Positions 42,568 to 51,282 of a stretch of 64,000 nt of DNA are shown here, piece by piece. This DNA comes from Acidobacterium sp049965615. GTDB lineage: Bacteria; Acidobacteriota; Terriglobia; Terriglobales; Acidobacteriaceae. A program made the translations under genes and the position numbers. The first letter of the stretch is position 1. Each line of letters begins with the position of its first letter. Under the pieces are notes generated by a model. It was not told the DNA's origin. It did not search any database and saw only the letters and a list, made by a program, of their open reading frames with translations. The DNA is taken from NCBI GenBank assembly GCA_049965615.1, contig JBMFWD010000002.1, forward strand, positions 99,123-163,122. Reading direction: 5' to 3'.

Positions 42568-44088
42568 TTACTCTACGCGATAGTTGGGAGCCTCGCGCGT
42601 AATGATCACATCGTGCACATGGCTTTCACGCAGCCCCGCGCCGGAGATGCGCACAAACTTCGCCTTCTGGTGCATCTCTTCAATCGTCGCGCAGCCCAGG
42701 TAGCCCATGCCGGAGCGAAGACCGCCCACAAGCTGATACACATTGGCTTCCAGCGGCCCACGGTAGGGAACTCGTCCCTCGATGCCCTCCGGCACAAATT
42801 TTGCCAATCGATTCTGGTTCCCGCGTTCCCGCGCCACCACGCCTTCCGTGCTTGCATTGTCCAAGCCGTCGCTCGGTCCCTGGAAGTACCGCTCGCCAGA
42901 GCCCTGCGCCATCGCGCTCAGCGAGCCCATCCCGCGATACGCCTTGAACGACCGCCCTTGATACAGAATCGTTTCACCCGGGCTCTCGTCCACGCCCGCA
43001 AAGAGCGAACCGATCATCACCGCGCTCGCGCCCGCCGCGATCGCCTTCACAATGTCGCCGGAATACTTGATGCCGCCATCGGCAACAATCGGTATGCCCA
43101 CCTCGCGGCCCGCGCGCGTCGCTTCCAGAATGGCCGTAATCTGTGGCATGCCCGCGCCCGTCACCATCCGCGTGGTGCATATCGAACCCGGCCCGATGCC
43201 CACCTTCACGCCATCCGCGCCGGCTTCAATCACTGCTTTCGCGCCCTCGTAGGTCGCTACGTTGCCGGCCAGCAGGTCCACTTCCGGGAACCGCTTCTTC
43301 ACTTCGCGAATCGCCTCCAGCACCCGCGAGGAGTGCCCATGCGCCGAATCAATCGACAGCACATCCACGCGATTCTTCACCATCTCCGCCGCGCGCTCCA
43401 TGTAGTCGCCCGTCGCGCCAATCGCGCCGCCCACGCGCAGCCGTCCCTGTTCGTCTTTCGACGCATTGGGATACTTCAGCTTCTTCTGGATGTCCTTGAC
43501 CGTAATCAGGCCCTTCAACTCGTACTGGTCATTCACCACCAGCAACTTTTCCACCCGGTGCTGGTGCAGAATCTCCTCGGCCTGCGCCAGCGTCGTGCCT
43601 ACCGGCACCGTGATCAGGTTCGACTTCGTCATCACTTCGCTGATCGGAACATCCGTCCGCGTCTCAAACCGCAGGTCGCGATTCGTCAGGATGCCCACCA
43701 GCTTCTTGTTCCGCGTCACCGGCACGCCGCTGATCTTGTACCGCCGCATCACTTCCAGCGCGTCAGAGATCAGTTGCTCCGGCTCCATCGTCACCGGGTC
43801 CACGATCATGCCGCTCTCCGAGCGCTTCACCTTGTCGATCTCGCCGGCCTGCTCCTCCACCGTCAGATTCCGGTGCACAATGCCGATGCCGCCTTGCTGG
43901 GCCATCGCAATCGCCAGCCGCGACTCGGTTACCGTATCCATCGCCGCGCTCAGCAACGGCGTGTTCAGCCGGATACGCTTCGTCAGTTGGGTGTCCGTGC
44001 GAACCAGGGCAGGAACAACTTCGCTGTAGGCAGGAACCAACAGCACATCGTCAAAGGTCAGCGCTTCGAGAATAGGTCCGTCAATCAT
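42568..44088 (-). CDS. guaB: Inosine-5'-monophosphate dehydrogenase
   Basis: Oxidises IMP to XMP with NAD, the committed step to GMP; 506 residues. LTFDDVLLVPAYSEV starts the catalytic barrel, two CBS repeats occupy about 95-205 (MIVDPVTMEPEQLISDALEV, VGTTLAQAEEILHQHRVEKLL), and the active-site loop is GIGPGSICTTRMVTGAG with the catalytic Cys. SEFGH tail motifs follow (SMAQGSG). It completes the guanine branch along with purH. Confidence 0.98.
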   Translation of the reverse strand: MIDGPILEALTFDDVLLVPAYSEVVPALVRTDTQLTKRIRLNTPLLSAAMDTVTESRLAIAMAQQGGIGIVHRNLTVEEQAGEIDKVKRSESGMIVDPVTMEPEQLISDALEVMRRYKISGVPVTRNKKLVGILTNRDLRFETRTDVPISEVMTKSNLITVPVGTTLAQAEEILHQHRVEKLLVVNDQYELKGLITVKDIQKKLKYPNASKDEQGRLRVGGAIGATGDYMERAAEMVKNRVDVLSIDSAHGHSSRVLEAIREVKKRFPEVDLLAGNVATYEGAKAVIEAGADGVKVGIGPGSICTTRMVTGAGMPQITAILEATRAGREVGIPIVADGGIKYSGDIVKAIAAGASAVMIGSLFAGVDESPGETILYQGRSFKAYRGMGSLSAMAQGSGERYFQGPSDGLDNASTEGVVARERGNQNRLAKFVPEGIEGRVPYRGPLEANVYQLVGGLRSGMGYLGCATIEEMHQKAKFVRISGAGLRESHVHDVIITREAPNYRVE

Positions 44089-44347
44089 AATTTTGAGTCG
44101 TCAAGCTGTCGGGGGTCTACGCAGATAAGGGCAAGTAGGCAGGACCAGCTTTGCCATATTGTAGGGGCTTGGCAAGTCCGGAGCAAAATAACCATACCGT
44201 CCGGTTCGCACCGCAGTGACGAAAATCACACCCTGTCCTGCAGCTGTTCTTGACAATCGTGCGCAATCTGGGTCTTCACTACGCTCAGATGCGGCCCGCT
44301 TCGGCTGCAGTCCAGGGGCCAGGTCGGCGTCGCGCAAAGGGGCCACC

Positions 44348-45079
44348 ATGCACCGCGCTCTGCGTCTGGATCGGTTCTTCTGCTTCCTCACTGCGCTCGC
44401 AGTCCTCGCGCTCGTCACTCCCACTTACGGACAGCAAACCCAGGTCGATCGCTACGACCTCTACAGCGGATTCACCGCCTTCAGCACTCCCCATCTCAAC
44501 CTCACAGAACGCGGTTACAACTTTCAGGCCGGCGTCAATTTGCGCAGCTGGCTCGCCACCGGCTTTGACTTCGCCTACGTCTCCGGACACAGCTCGCTCA
44601 CCCCCAACATGCTCAAGCCCTCGCTGGCCGCCCAAATCGAGCAGCAAATTGCCGCCCTTGAAGCCGCCCACCAACTGCCTCCCGGCTATACACTCTCCGT
44701 TCCCACCGACTCCACGACGCAGACCTTCGCCGCCGGCCCGCAGTTGTCCTACCGCCGCTGGGCCCCCGTCACCCTCTTCATCCGGCCCTCGCTCGGCGCC
44801 GTGCACCAGACCGCCACGCCCCATCCCAGCCCCGCCGACCTCTTTGCTGTGGCCGTTTCGCACGAACTGGCGCCTTCCGGCAAAAAGATCGACTGGCAGG
44901 GCTTCTACGGCTTCGGCGGCGGCATCGACTGGAACCTCACCCCGCATTTCGCCATCCGAACCCAGACCGACGTCGTCTACTGGACCCTCTTCAACGATCT
45001 CCTCGATGGCAACTGGACCGTCCGCTACTCCGTCGGTCCCACCTTCCGCTTCGGAGGCAACATCCTCCACCGCCGCTAG
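44348..45079 (+). CDS. Outer-membrane beta-barrel-like protein, unknown function
   Basis: A 243-residue exported protein: signal peptide (FFCFLTALAVLALVTPTYG) then a beta-rich body with alternating hydrophobic residues and aromatic ends (YNFQAGVNLRSWLATGFDFA, HFAIRTQTDVVYWTLF), finishing in a strand ending TFRFGGN. This is the pattern of small outer-membrane barrels of acidobacteria. No specific family recognised. ATG at 44348 follows AAAGGGG at about 6 nt. It is divergent from guaB and precedes the TonB receptor gene. Confidence 0.8.
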   Translation: MHRALRLDRFFCFLTALAVLALVTPTYGQQTQVDRYDLYSGFTAFSTPHLNLTERGYNFQAGVNLRSWLATGFDFAYVSGHSSLTPNMLKPSLAAQIEQQIAALEAAHQLPPGYTLSVPTDSTTQTFAAGPQLSYRRWAPVTLFIRPSLGAVHQTATPHPSPADLFAVAVSHELAPSGKKIDWQGFYGFGGGIDWNLTPHFAIRTQTDVVYWTLFNDLLDGNWTVRYSVGPTFRFGGNILHRR

Positions 45080-45164
45080 CGGAAACCGCAGATCGCTCCG
45101 CATTCCCGCCACGACTTTGTCCGTCCCAGACGCGAAGCGGCCCTCCCATGCCGTTTTTTTCTCA

Positions 45165-45193
45165 TTAAATAGAAAAAATCGTATGATTATAAT
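45165..45193 (+). promoter_or_regulatory. Probable promoter of the TonB-dependent receptor gene
   Basis: TTAAAT (45165-45170) and a perfect TATAAT (45188-45193) are separated by 17 bp in an unusually AT-rich patch, about 118 bp before the GTG start. Confidence 0.45.
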
Positions 45194-45196
45194 GAT

Positions 45197-45211
45197 TTAA
45201 GTCGTACTTAA
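45197..45211. promoter_or_regulatory. Palindromic site next to the promoter, possible operator
   Basis: TTAAGTCGTACTTAA is a perfect 6+3+6 inverted repeat lying at the expected transcription start. A regulator there could block initiation. A shorter palindrome, TACTTAAGTA, lies upstream of the HD-GYP gene at 5770-5779. Confidence 0.35.
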
Positions 45212-45310
45212 TCGCAATTTTGCCGCTCCGAATCCGCTGGCCGTCCCACGGTCCCGCGAAAGCCGACCAAATCTCAATCTTCGCAGTAACTGTCTGGAGA
45301 CCATCTCGCC

Positions 45311-48300
45311 GTGCCCGCCCTCTGCCTGTCCCACCCGCTTCGCCGCATCCTGACACTTGCGTTCCTGCTCCTTCTCCTGATCGCCATCCACACGCCCCGC
45401 GCCGCCGCACAGGTCTCCGCCAGCATCCAGGGCCGCGTTACAGACCCCTCCGGAGCCGCCATCCCCGACGCATTCATCACCCTCCAGAACCGCAACACCA
45501 ACGCCACCCGCACCACCGTCACCGCCCGCAATGGCCAGTACCAGATCCTCTCCCTGCCTGCCGGCGCCTATCGCATCACCGCCAGCAAATCCGGTTTCGC
45601 GCAGGAAATCCGCATTGGCATCCATCTTGCCGTCGGTCAATCCGCCACGGCCAACCTCACCCTCCCCATCGGTAGCGTTCGCCAGCAGGTCACCGTCCGC
45701 GCCGACGCCTCACCCGTCAGTCTCGCCACCTCTGACGTCTCCGGTCTCATCGGCCAGCGCCAGGTCCGCAACCTGCCCCTCAACGGACGCAGCTATGACC
45801 AGCTCATGACCCTCGACCCCGGCATCGTCAACTACACCTCGCAAAAGACCGGCGGCATCGGCGTCTCCAACTCCACCGTCGGCAACAATTTTGCCGTCTC
45901 CGGCAATCGCCCCCAGCAGAACCTCTACCTGCTCAACGGCGTCGAATTCACCGGCGCCGCCGAGGTCAACATGCAGCCCGGCGGAACCAGCCAGCAGCTG
46001 CTCGGCGTCGATGCCATTCGTGAGTTCAACGTCCTCCGCGACAACTACAGCGCCCGGTACGGAAAGCGCCCCGGAGCCCAGGTCCTCATCGTTACCCAGA
46101 GCGGCACCAACCATTTTCACGGCAGCGTCTACGAGTTCCTCCGCAACAACGCCCTCGACGCCCCCAATTATTTCGCCAGGGGAGCCACGCCGCCCTTCCA
46201 GCGCAACCAGTTCGGCGCGTCCCTCGGCGGTCCGATCCAGCGCAATAAGACCTTCCTCTTCGGCAATTACGAGGGCTTCCGCCAGCACCTGCATCAAACC
46301 GGCGTCGATCTCGTCCCCGACGCCAACGCCCGCAACGGCCTGCTCCCCTGTAAGCTGGTCAGTCCCACGCCCAACCCTTGTCCAGCCTCCGGATTCGTCA
46401 ACGTCGGCGTAGCCCCCGGCGTTGCAGCCCTGCTCAACCTCTGGCCCACGCCCAGCCCCGGCGCACCCGACTTCGGCGGCATCTCCGAAGCCTTCAACAG
46501 TCCGCTCCAGATCATTCACGACAACTTTGGAACCGCCCGCCTCGACCGCGTCTTCTCACCGCGTGACACCTTCAGCGCCGTCTACACCGTCGACGCCAGC
46601 TCAGACGTCACGCCCACCAGCACCAACCTCTACAGCACCGACCTTGAAAACCTCACCGAGCACGTCGCCAGCATCGAAGAAAACCACATCTTCTCCCCCT
46701 CGCTGCTCAACGTTGCCCGCGTTGGCTATTCGCGCGCGTACTACTTCTATACCGGCGAGCCCACGCCCGGCACACCCGCCGCCAGCGTCCCCGGCTTCGT
46801 CGCCAACCACGCCGTGGGAGCCGTCGTCGTAGGAGGCAGCGCCGCCGCAAATCCCACCGCGCAAATCAGCCTCGCCGGCAGCAACGTCGGCACCAATCTC
46901 CACATCGCCCGCAATCTCTATACGATCGAGGATCGCCTCACCGTCACCCGCGGCCGCCAATCCTTCACCGCCGGCGTCTGGCTTCAGCCGCTCATGGCCA
47001 ATGAGGATCTCGCACTGCTCCAGTCCGGCCAGGCCACCTTTTCTGGGCTTCAGCAATTTCTGCAGGGCAAAGCCAGCAGCTTCGATTACGATCCCTCCCC
47101 CACAGAAATGAACTGGCGTATGCTGATGGGCGCCTGGTACGGGCAGGATATCGTCCGTCTAACCCCGCACCTTACCGCGTCGCTCGGCTTCCGCGACGGG
47201 TTCACCACCGGATGGAACGAAGCTCATAATCGCGCCGCCAACTTTTTCTTTCAGGATGGAGTCATCCAGACCCAGCCCCACGTGGGCCATTCGGTCTTCA
47301 CTGTCAACAATGCGAAATTCCTGCCCCAGCCTCGCATCGGCCTCGCCTGGCAGCCCATCGCGCACACTGTCCTGCATGCCGGCTTCGGCATATACAACGA
47401 TATGCAGGACGCTCTGGGCTATCGTCTCGATCAAAACGCGCCCTTCAACCCCAGCTACCACCTCGCCAACCTTCCCGTCACCAGCTTTCCTCTCGCAAGC
47501 CCGCCGCCATCCGGCGCCACCGTCGAGCCAGCCGGTGTCCAGCCAGACATGAAGACCCCAACCCTCATCACCTGGACCCTCCGCCTCGACCACCAGTTCA
47601 CACCGAACACCTGGCTATCCGTTGGCTACATCGGCTCGCACGGCTACCACCAGATGGTCTCGCTCGACGATAACGAGCCCACGCCCGCCATCTGTCCGTC
47701 CGCGTCCTGCCCATCCGCGTATCCCTCCAATTTCCCCTCACCGCTCGCCGGTGCAGCCGTCCCCAACGGTGCCTATTACATCCCTGCCGGAACGCCCCGT
47801 GCCAACCCCAGCCTCGGCCCCGCATGGGCATGGTTTTCCGTGGGAGACAGCTCCTACAACGCTCTCCAGTTTGATCTTCACCACCGCCTCAGCCACGGCC
47901 TTCTGCTGCGCGGCGTCTACACCTGGTCCAAGGCGCTTGACGACGGGGACTCGCTCAACGCCACTGCCTCCGGCAATGCGCCCGGCCTCGTCTCCAATCC
48001 CTTCCACCTCCGTGCCGACTGGGGCCCGGCCACTTACGACGTCCGCAACTTCGCTACTATGGACGCGCTCTATCAGCTCCCCTTCGGACGCGGCCAGCAG
48101 TTCTTCACCCACCTGCACGGGCTCGGCAACACGGTCGCCTCTGGCTGGACTGCCACCTCCATCGTCACCCTACAGTCCGGTTTCCCCTTCACCCCCGAGC
48201 TCAGCTACAACCCCTCCAATAACGGAGACACCAAGAACCCTGTCCGCCCCTTCATCAATCCCGCCTTCCACGGCAAGGTGATCACCGGCAAGCCAAGCCA

Positions 48301-48610
48301 GTGGTTTAACTCGGCAGCCTTTCTTGCGCCGCCGCCCAACAGCGGCTTTTACGGCAACGTCGGTCGCGACTCGCTCACCGGCCCCGGCCTCGCCACCTGG
48401 GATTTTTCCACACTCAAGGACACTACCCTCCACGGCAGCCTGCGCCTCCAGTTCCGCGCGGAAATCTTCAACATCCTCAACCGCGCCAACTTCAACACGC
48501 CCAACCTCGTCGTTTTCACCCCTTCCGGCCTCTCACCGACCGCCGGCGTCATCACCAGCACCTCGACCACCGCCCGGCAGGTGCAGTTCGGCGCTAAGCT
48601 GCTCTGGTAA
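45311..48610 (+). CDS. Oar-like TonB-dependent outer-membrane receptor with carboxypeptidase-regulatory domain
   Basis: A 1099-residue outer-membrane protein: signal peptide (LTLAFLLLLLIAIHTPRAAA), a CarboxypepD_reg-like beta-sandwich (about 38-125, SASIQGRVTDPSGAAIPDAF), a plug domain (VRNLPLNGRSYDQLMTL through KRPGAQVLIVTQSGTNHFHG) and a long barrel ending ARQVQFGAKLLW. This is the acidobacterial Oar-like group, which may import carbohydrates or large ligands; ligand unknown. The GTG at 45311 is the only start near the signal peptide. No TonB/ExbBD genes are adjacent. Confidence 0.93.
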   Translation: MPALCLSHPLRRILTLAFLLLLLIAIHTPRAAAQVSASIQGRVTDPSGAAIPDAFITLQNRNTNATRTTVTARNGQYQILSLPAGAYRITASKSGFAQEIRIGIHLAVGQSATANLTLPIGSVRQQVTVRADASPVSLATSDVSGLIGQRQVRNLPLNGRSYDQLMTLDPGIVNYTSQKTGGIGVSNSTVGNNFAVSGNRPQQNLYLLNGVEFTGAAEVNMQPGGTSQQLLGVDAIREFNVLRDNYSARYGKRPGAQVLIVTQSGTNHFHGSVYEFLRNNALDAPNYFARGATPPFQRNQFGASLGGPIQRNKTFLFGNYEGFRQHLHQTGVDLVPDANARNGLLPCKLVSPTPNPCPASGFVNVGVAPGVAALLNLWPTPSPGAPDFGGISEAFNSPLQIIHDNFGTARLDRVFSPRDTFSAVYTVDASSDVTPTSTNLYSTDLENLTEHVASIEENHIFSPSLLNVARVGYSRAYYFYTGEPTPGTPAASVPGFVANHAVGAVVVGGSAAANPTAQISLAGSNVGTNLHIARNLYTIEDRLTVTRGRQSFTAGVWLQPLMANEDLALLQSGQATFSGLQQFLQGKASSFDYDPSPTEMNWRMLMGAWYGQDIVRLTPHLTASLGFRDGFTTGWNEAHNRAANFFFQDGVIQTQPHVGHSVFTVNNAKFLPQPRIGLAWQPIAHTVLHAGFGIYNDMQDALGYRLDQNAPFNPSYHLANLPVTSFPLASPPPSGATVEPAGVQPDMKTPTLITWTLRLDHQFTPNTWLSVGYIGSHGYHQMVSLDDNEPTPAICPSASCPSAYPSNFPSPLAGAAVPNGAYYIPAGTPRANPSLGPAWAWFSVGDSSYNALQFDLHHRLSHGLLLRGVYTWSKALDDGDSLNATASGNAPGLVSNPFHLRADWGPATYDVRNFATMDALYQLPFGRGQQFFTHLHGLGNTVASGWTATSIVTLQSGFPFTPELSYNPSNNGDTKNPVRPFINPAFHGKVITGKPSQWFNSAAFLAPPPNSGFYGNVGRDSLTGPGLATWDFSTLKDTTLHGSLRLQFRAEIFNILNRANFNTPNLVVFTPSGLSPTAGVITSTSTTARQVQFGAKLLW

Positions 48611-48786
48611 AAGGAGTCATCCGGCTGTATGGCAGGGTTACCCCTGTCATGCGGCCGGGCGCCTCCACGTTTGAATCTTTGCTCATACGGGCGTACTCTA
48701 TAAGTGCGGACAGGTTCAACCGGCGCGTGAGCAGTTGGCGCGGAGGTGGAGTGGGCGAGAGCCCACTTTTTATTTGCTGAAATGTT

Positions 48787-49389
48787 ATGGCCTTTGATAT
48801 CGATCAGATTCGCTCGGCGGCACAGCGCGTCGCTACCTCGCACGGCCTCGATGTCGTTGATATCGAGTTCCAGGGCGGGGCAAAGCACCGTCTCCTGCGC
48901 ATCTTTATCGAGAAGAACGCCGCGGAACGAGCCAGACTGGCTGAAAAATTAGCTTCCGGAGATCCCACCGGCCCGGACTCGGAGGAGTCGCTGCCGGCCA
49001 ACCTCAATCCGGCGCATCTCGCCGGAATCACGCACGACGACTGTCACGTCTTCAGTACTGACTTTGGAACGCTGCTTGACGTGGAAGATCTCATGCCCGG
49101 CACCGCGGAGTACACCCTGGAAGTATCCTCGCCCGGGCTTGACCGGCGCCTGACCAGCCGGGAAGACTTCGAGCGGTTCCTGGGCAGCCTGGTCAAAATA
49201 CGTACCTTCGAGCCGGTGAACGGCAACCGGCACTGGCAGGGCAGGCTCAAAGCCATAGAGGGCAGTTCCCTTAACCTTGACCTGTCGGAAGTCAAGCAGG
49301 GCCGGGGAAAACAGAAGAAGGCGGTCGAGGTGGCCGTCCAGATTGATCTGGCCAACGTCGAAAAGGCGAACCTGGTCCCGGAATTTTAG
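48787..49389 (+). CDS. rimP: Ribosome maturation factor RimP
   Basis: Needed for 30S subunit assembly; 200 residues. The N-terminal domain has GLDVVDIEFQGGAKHRLLRIFIEK and DCHVFSTDFGTLLDVED; YTLEVSSPGLDRRLTS is the hallmark motif. Between about residues 45 and 78 it has an insertion (AERARLAEKLASGDPTGPDS and on) that lengthens it over the usual 150-160 residues. First gene of the rimP-nusA-infB operon. Confidence 0.95.
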   Translation: MAFDIDQIRSAAQRVATSHGLDVVDIEFQGGAKHRLLRIFIEKNAAERARLAEKLASGDPTGPDSEESLPANLNPAHLAGITHDDCHVFSTDFGTLLDVEDLMPGTAEYTLEVSSPGLDRRLTSREDFERFLGSLVKIRTFEPVNGNRHWQGRLKAIEGSSLNLDLSEVKQGRGKQKKAVEVAVQIDLANVEKANLVPEF

Positions 49390-49472
49390 GCCTCTGTCCG
49401 GATGCCGCCGCGAGTGCGGCCCGTCACAGACCGCAACACAGCAGTTTTAGCTGAATGAATTGAGAGAAATAC

Positions 49473-51125
49473 ATGGCAAGTGTTCTTTACCAAAGCATTG
49501 AGGCGCTCAGCCGCGACAAAGGCATCGATCCCGAGATCGTTGTCGGCGCGGTCGAGGATGCCATCGCCCTCGCAACCCGCAAGGCCTACAAGACGCAGGA
49601 AAATATGCGCGCCGAGCTGGATCGTGAATCGGGCGAAATTCGAGCCTATATTTACAAGTCCGTGGTAGCTTCCGCGGAAGAAATTGAAGACCCGCTCAAC
49701 CAGATCACGCTTGAAGAAGCGCGCCAGCTCGCGCCCGGCGTCGAGGTCGGCGGCGAAATCCGCTTTTACAAGCCTACTGACATTCTGGGCCGCATCGCCG
49801 CGCAGATCGCCAAACAAGTCATCTTCCAAAAGGTGCGCGAGGCCGAACGCGACACCGTGTTCAGCGAGTACGCGCATCGCATCGGCGAAATTCTCACGGC
49901 GACCGTAAAGCGCGTCGAAACCCAGGACGTTATCTTCGACCTTGGCAAGGCCGAAGCCCGCATGCCCCGCCGTGAGCAGTCCCGCCTCGAGCAGTTCGCC
50001 GTAGGCGAGCGCGTTCGTGTCGTGCTGCTGCGCGTCGACCGCGCCGCCAAGGGGCCGCAGGTCATCGTCTCCCGCGCCGCGCCGGAGCTGGTCCAGAGCC
50101 TCTTCCAGGGCGAAGTGCCCGAGATCTACGACGGCACCGTCTCCATTCGCGCCATCGCCCGCGAAGCCGGCGAGCGCACCAAGATCGCCGTCATGTCCCG
50201 CGACAAGGACGTTGACCCGGTCGGCGCCTGCGTCGGCATGAAGGGCATGCGCGTGCAGTCCATCATTCGCGAGCTGCGTGGAGAAAAAATCGACATCATC
50301 GAGTTCAGCGAAGAGGTCACCACCTTCGCCGAGCGCGCCCTGCAGCCGGCCAAGGTCAGCCGCGTCAGCATCACCGACCTCGCGGAGAAGCAGCTCGAAG
50401 TCATCGTCGATGACACCCAGCTATCGCTCGCCATCGGCAAGAAGGGGCAAAACGTTCGCCTCGCCGCCAAGCTGCTCGGCTGGAAGATCGACATCAAGAG
50501 CGAGGAAGAGAAGCGCCTCGAACTCGAACAGCACATGGGTGGATTTACCGCCGCCAACACCGCCATCGAAGAGGTCAAGGAACTTGGCGATCCCATCATT
50601 CAAAAGCTCGTCAACGCCGGTGTTACCAGCGTCGAAGCGCTTGCTGACATGACCCCCGAGCAGCTCGAAGAGATTCCCGGAATCGGCGAAAAGACGCTCG
50701 AGAAAATCAGCGTGGCGGTTCGCCATTACTTCGGCCAGTACGATCCAGGCGAAGACCGACCGGAGCCGCCCGCGCCTTCTGAAGAAGAGATCAAGCAGAA
50801 GAAAGCGGAAGCCGACGCCGAAACCGCCGAGGAAATCGCCGGTCTCCAGCAGGACCTCACCCAGGAGGGTAAGGAGCTCCCGCAGGACGACAGTTCCAGC
50901 GTAATCCACAGCCAGATTGCCGAGGAAGCCATCGCCGAATACACCGAGTCCGGCTCGGCCATGGAAGCTGACGGTGCTGAACCCATGAAACCCGACTCAG
51001 AGGACGTAAGTGAAATCATCGCCGCGCACCGGCCGCACGCTGAAGGCGTCGACCCTGGGCAGGTGGACGAAGAGGCTTTAGCCAATCCGGAAGAATTGGA
51101 ATACGACGGGGAGAAGGGTGCATAA
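49473..51125 (+). CDS. nusA: Transcription termination/antitermination factor NusA
   Basis: RNA-polymerase-binding elongation factor, 550 residues. Order of parts: N-terminal polymerase-binding domain (to about 125), S1 domain (about 135-200, with VGERVRVVLLRVDRAAKGPQ), KH1/KH2 (VGACVGMKGMRVQSIIRELR, LSLAIGKKGQNVRLAAKLLGW), then a helix-hairpin-helix segment (IPGIGEKTLEKISVAV) and a long acidic, low-complexity C-terminus of about 115 residues. Confidence 0.97.
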   Translation: MASVLYQSIEALSRDKGIDPEIVVGAVEDAIALATRKAYKTQENMRAELDRESGEIRAYIYKSVVASAEEIEDPLNQITLEEARQLAPGVEVGGEIRFYKPTDILGRIAAQIAKQVIFQKVREAERDTVFSEYAHRIGEILTATVKRVETQDVIFDLGKAEARMPRREQSRLEQFAVGERVRVVLLRVDRAAKGPQVIVSRAAPELVQSLFQGEVPEIYDGTVSIRAIAREAGERTKIAVMSRDKDVDPVGACVGMKGMRVQSIIRELRGEKIDIIEFSEEVTTFAERALQPAKVSRVSITDLAEKQLEVIVDDTQLSLAIGKKGQNVRLAAKLLGWKIDIKSEEEKRLELEQHMGGFTAANTAIEEVKELGDPIIQKLVNAGVTSVEALADMTPEQLEEIPGIGEKTLEKISVAVRHYFGQYDPGEDRPEPPAPSEEEIKQKKAEADAETAEEIAGLQQDLTQEGKELPQDDSSSVIHSQIAEEAIAEYTESGSAMEADGAEPMKPDSEDVSEIIAAHRPHAEGVDPGQVDEEALANPEELEYDGEKGA

Positions 51126-51282
51126 TGCGCCCTGCCCATTGCAACGAAACGGTAGTATCCCCGAGATGAGCGCGCAATTCCACGTGATTCCGGGGATAAT
51201 AAATAAAGACGATCCCGCGTTCGAGAGGTTCTGTATGACGTTCTGAGTGCGTGGGGAAACAGTCGGAAGACTTAAGGGGCGG

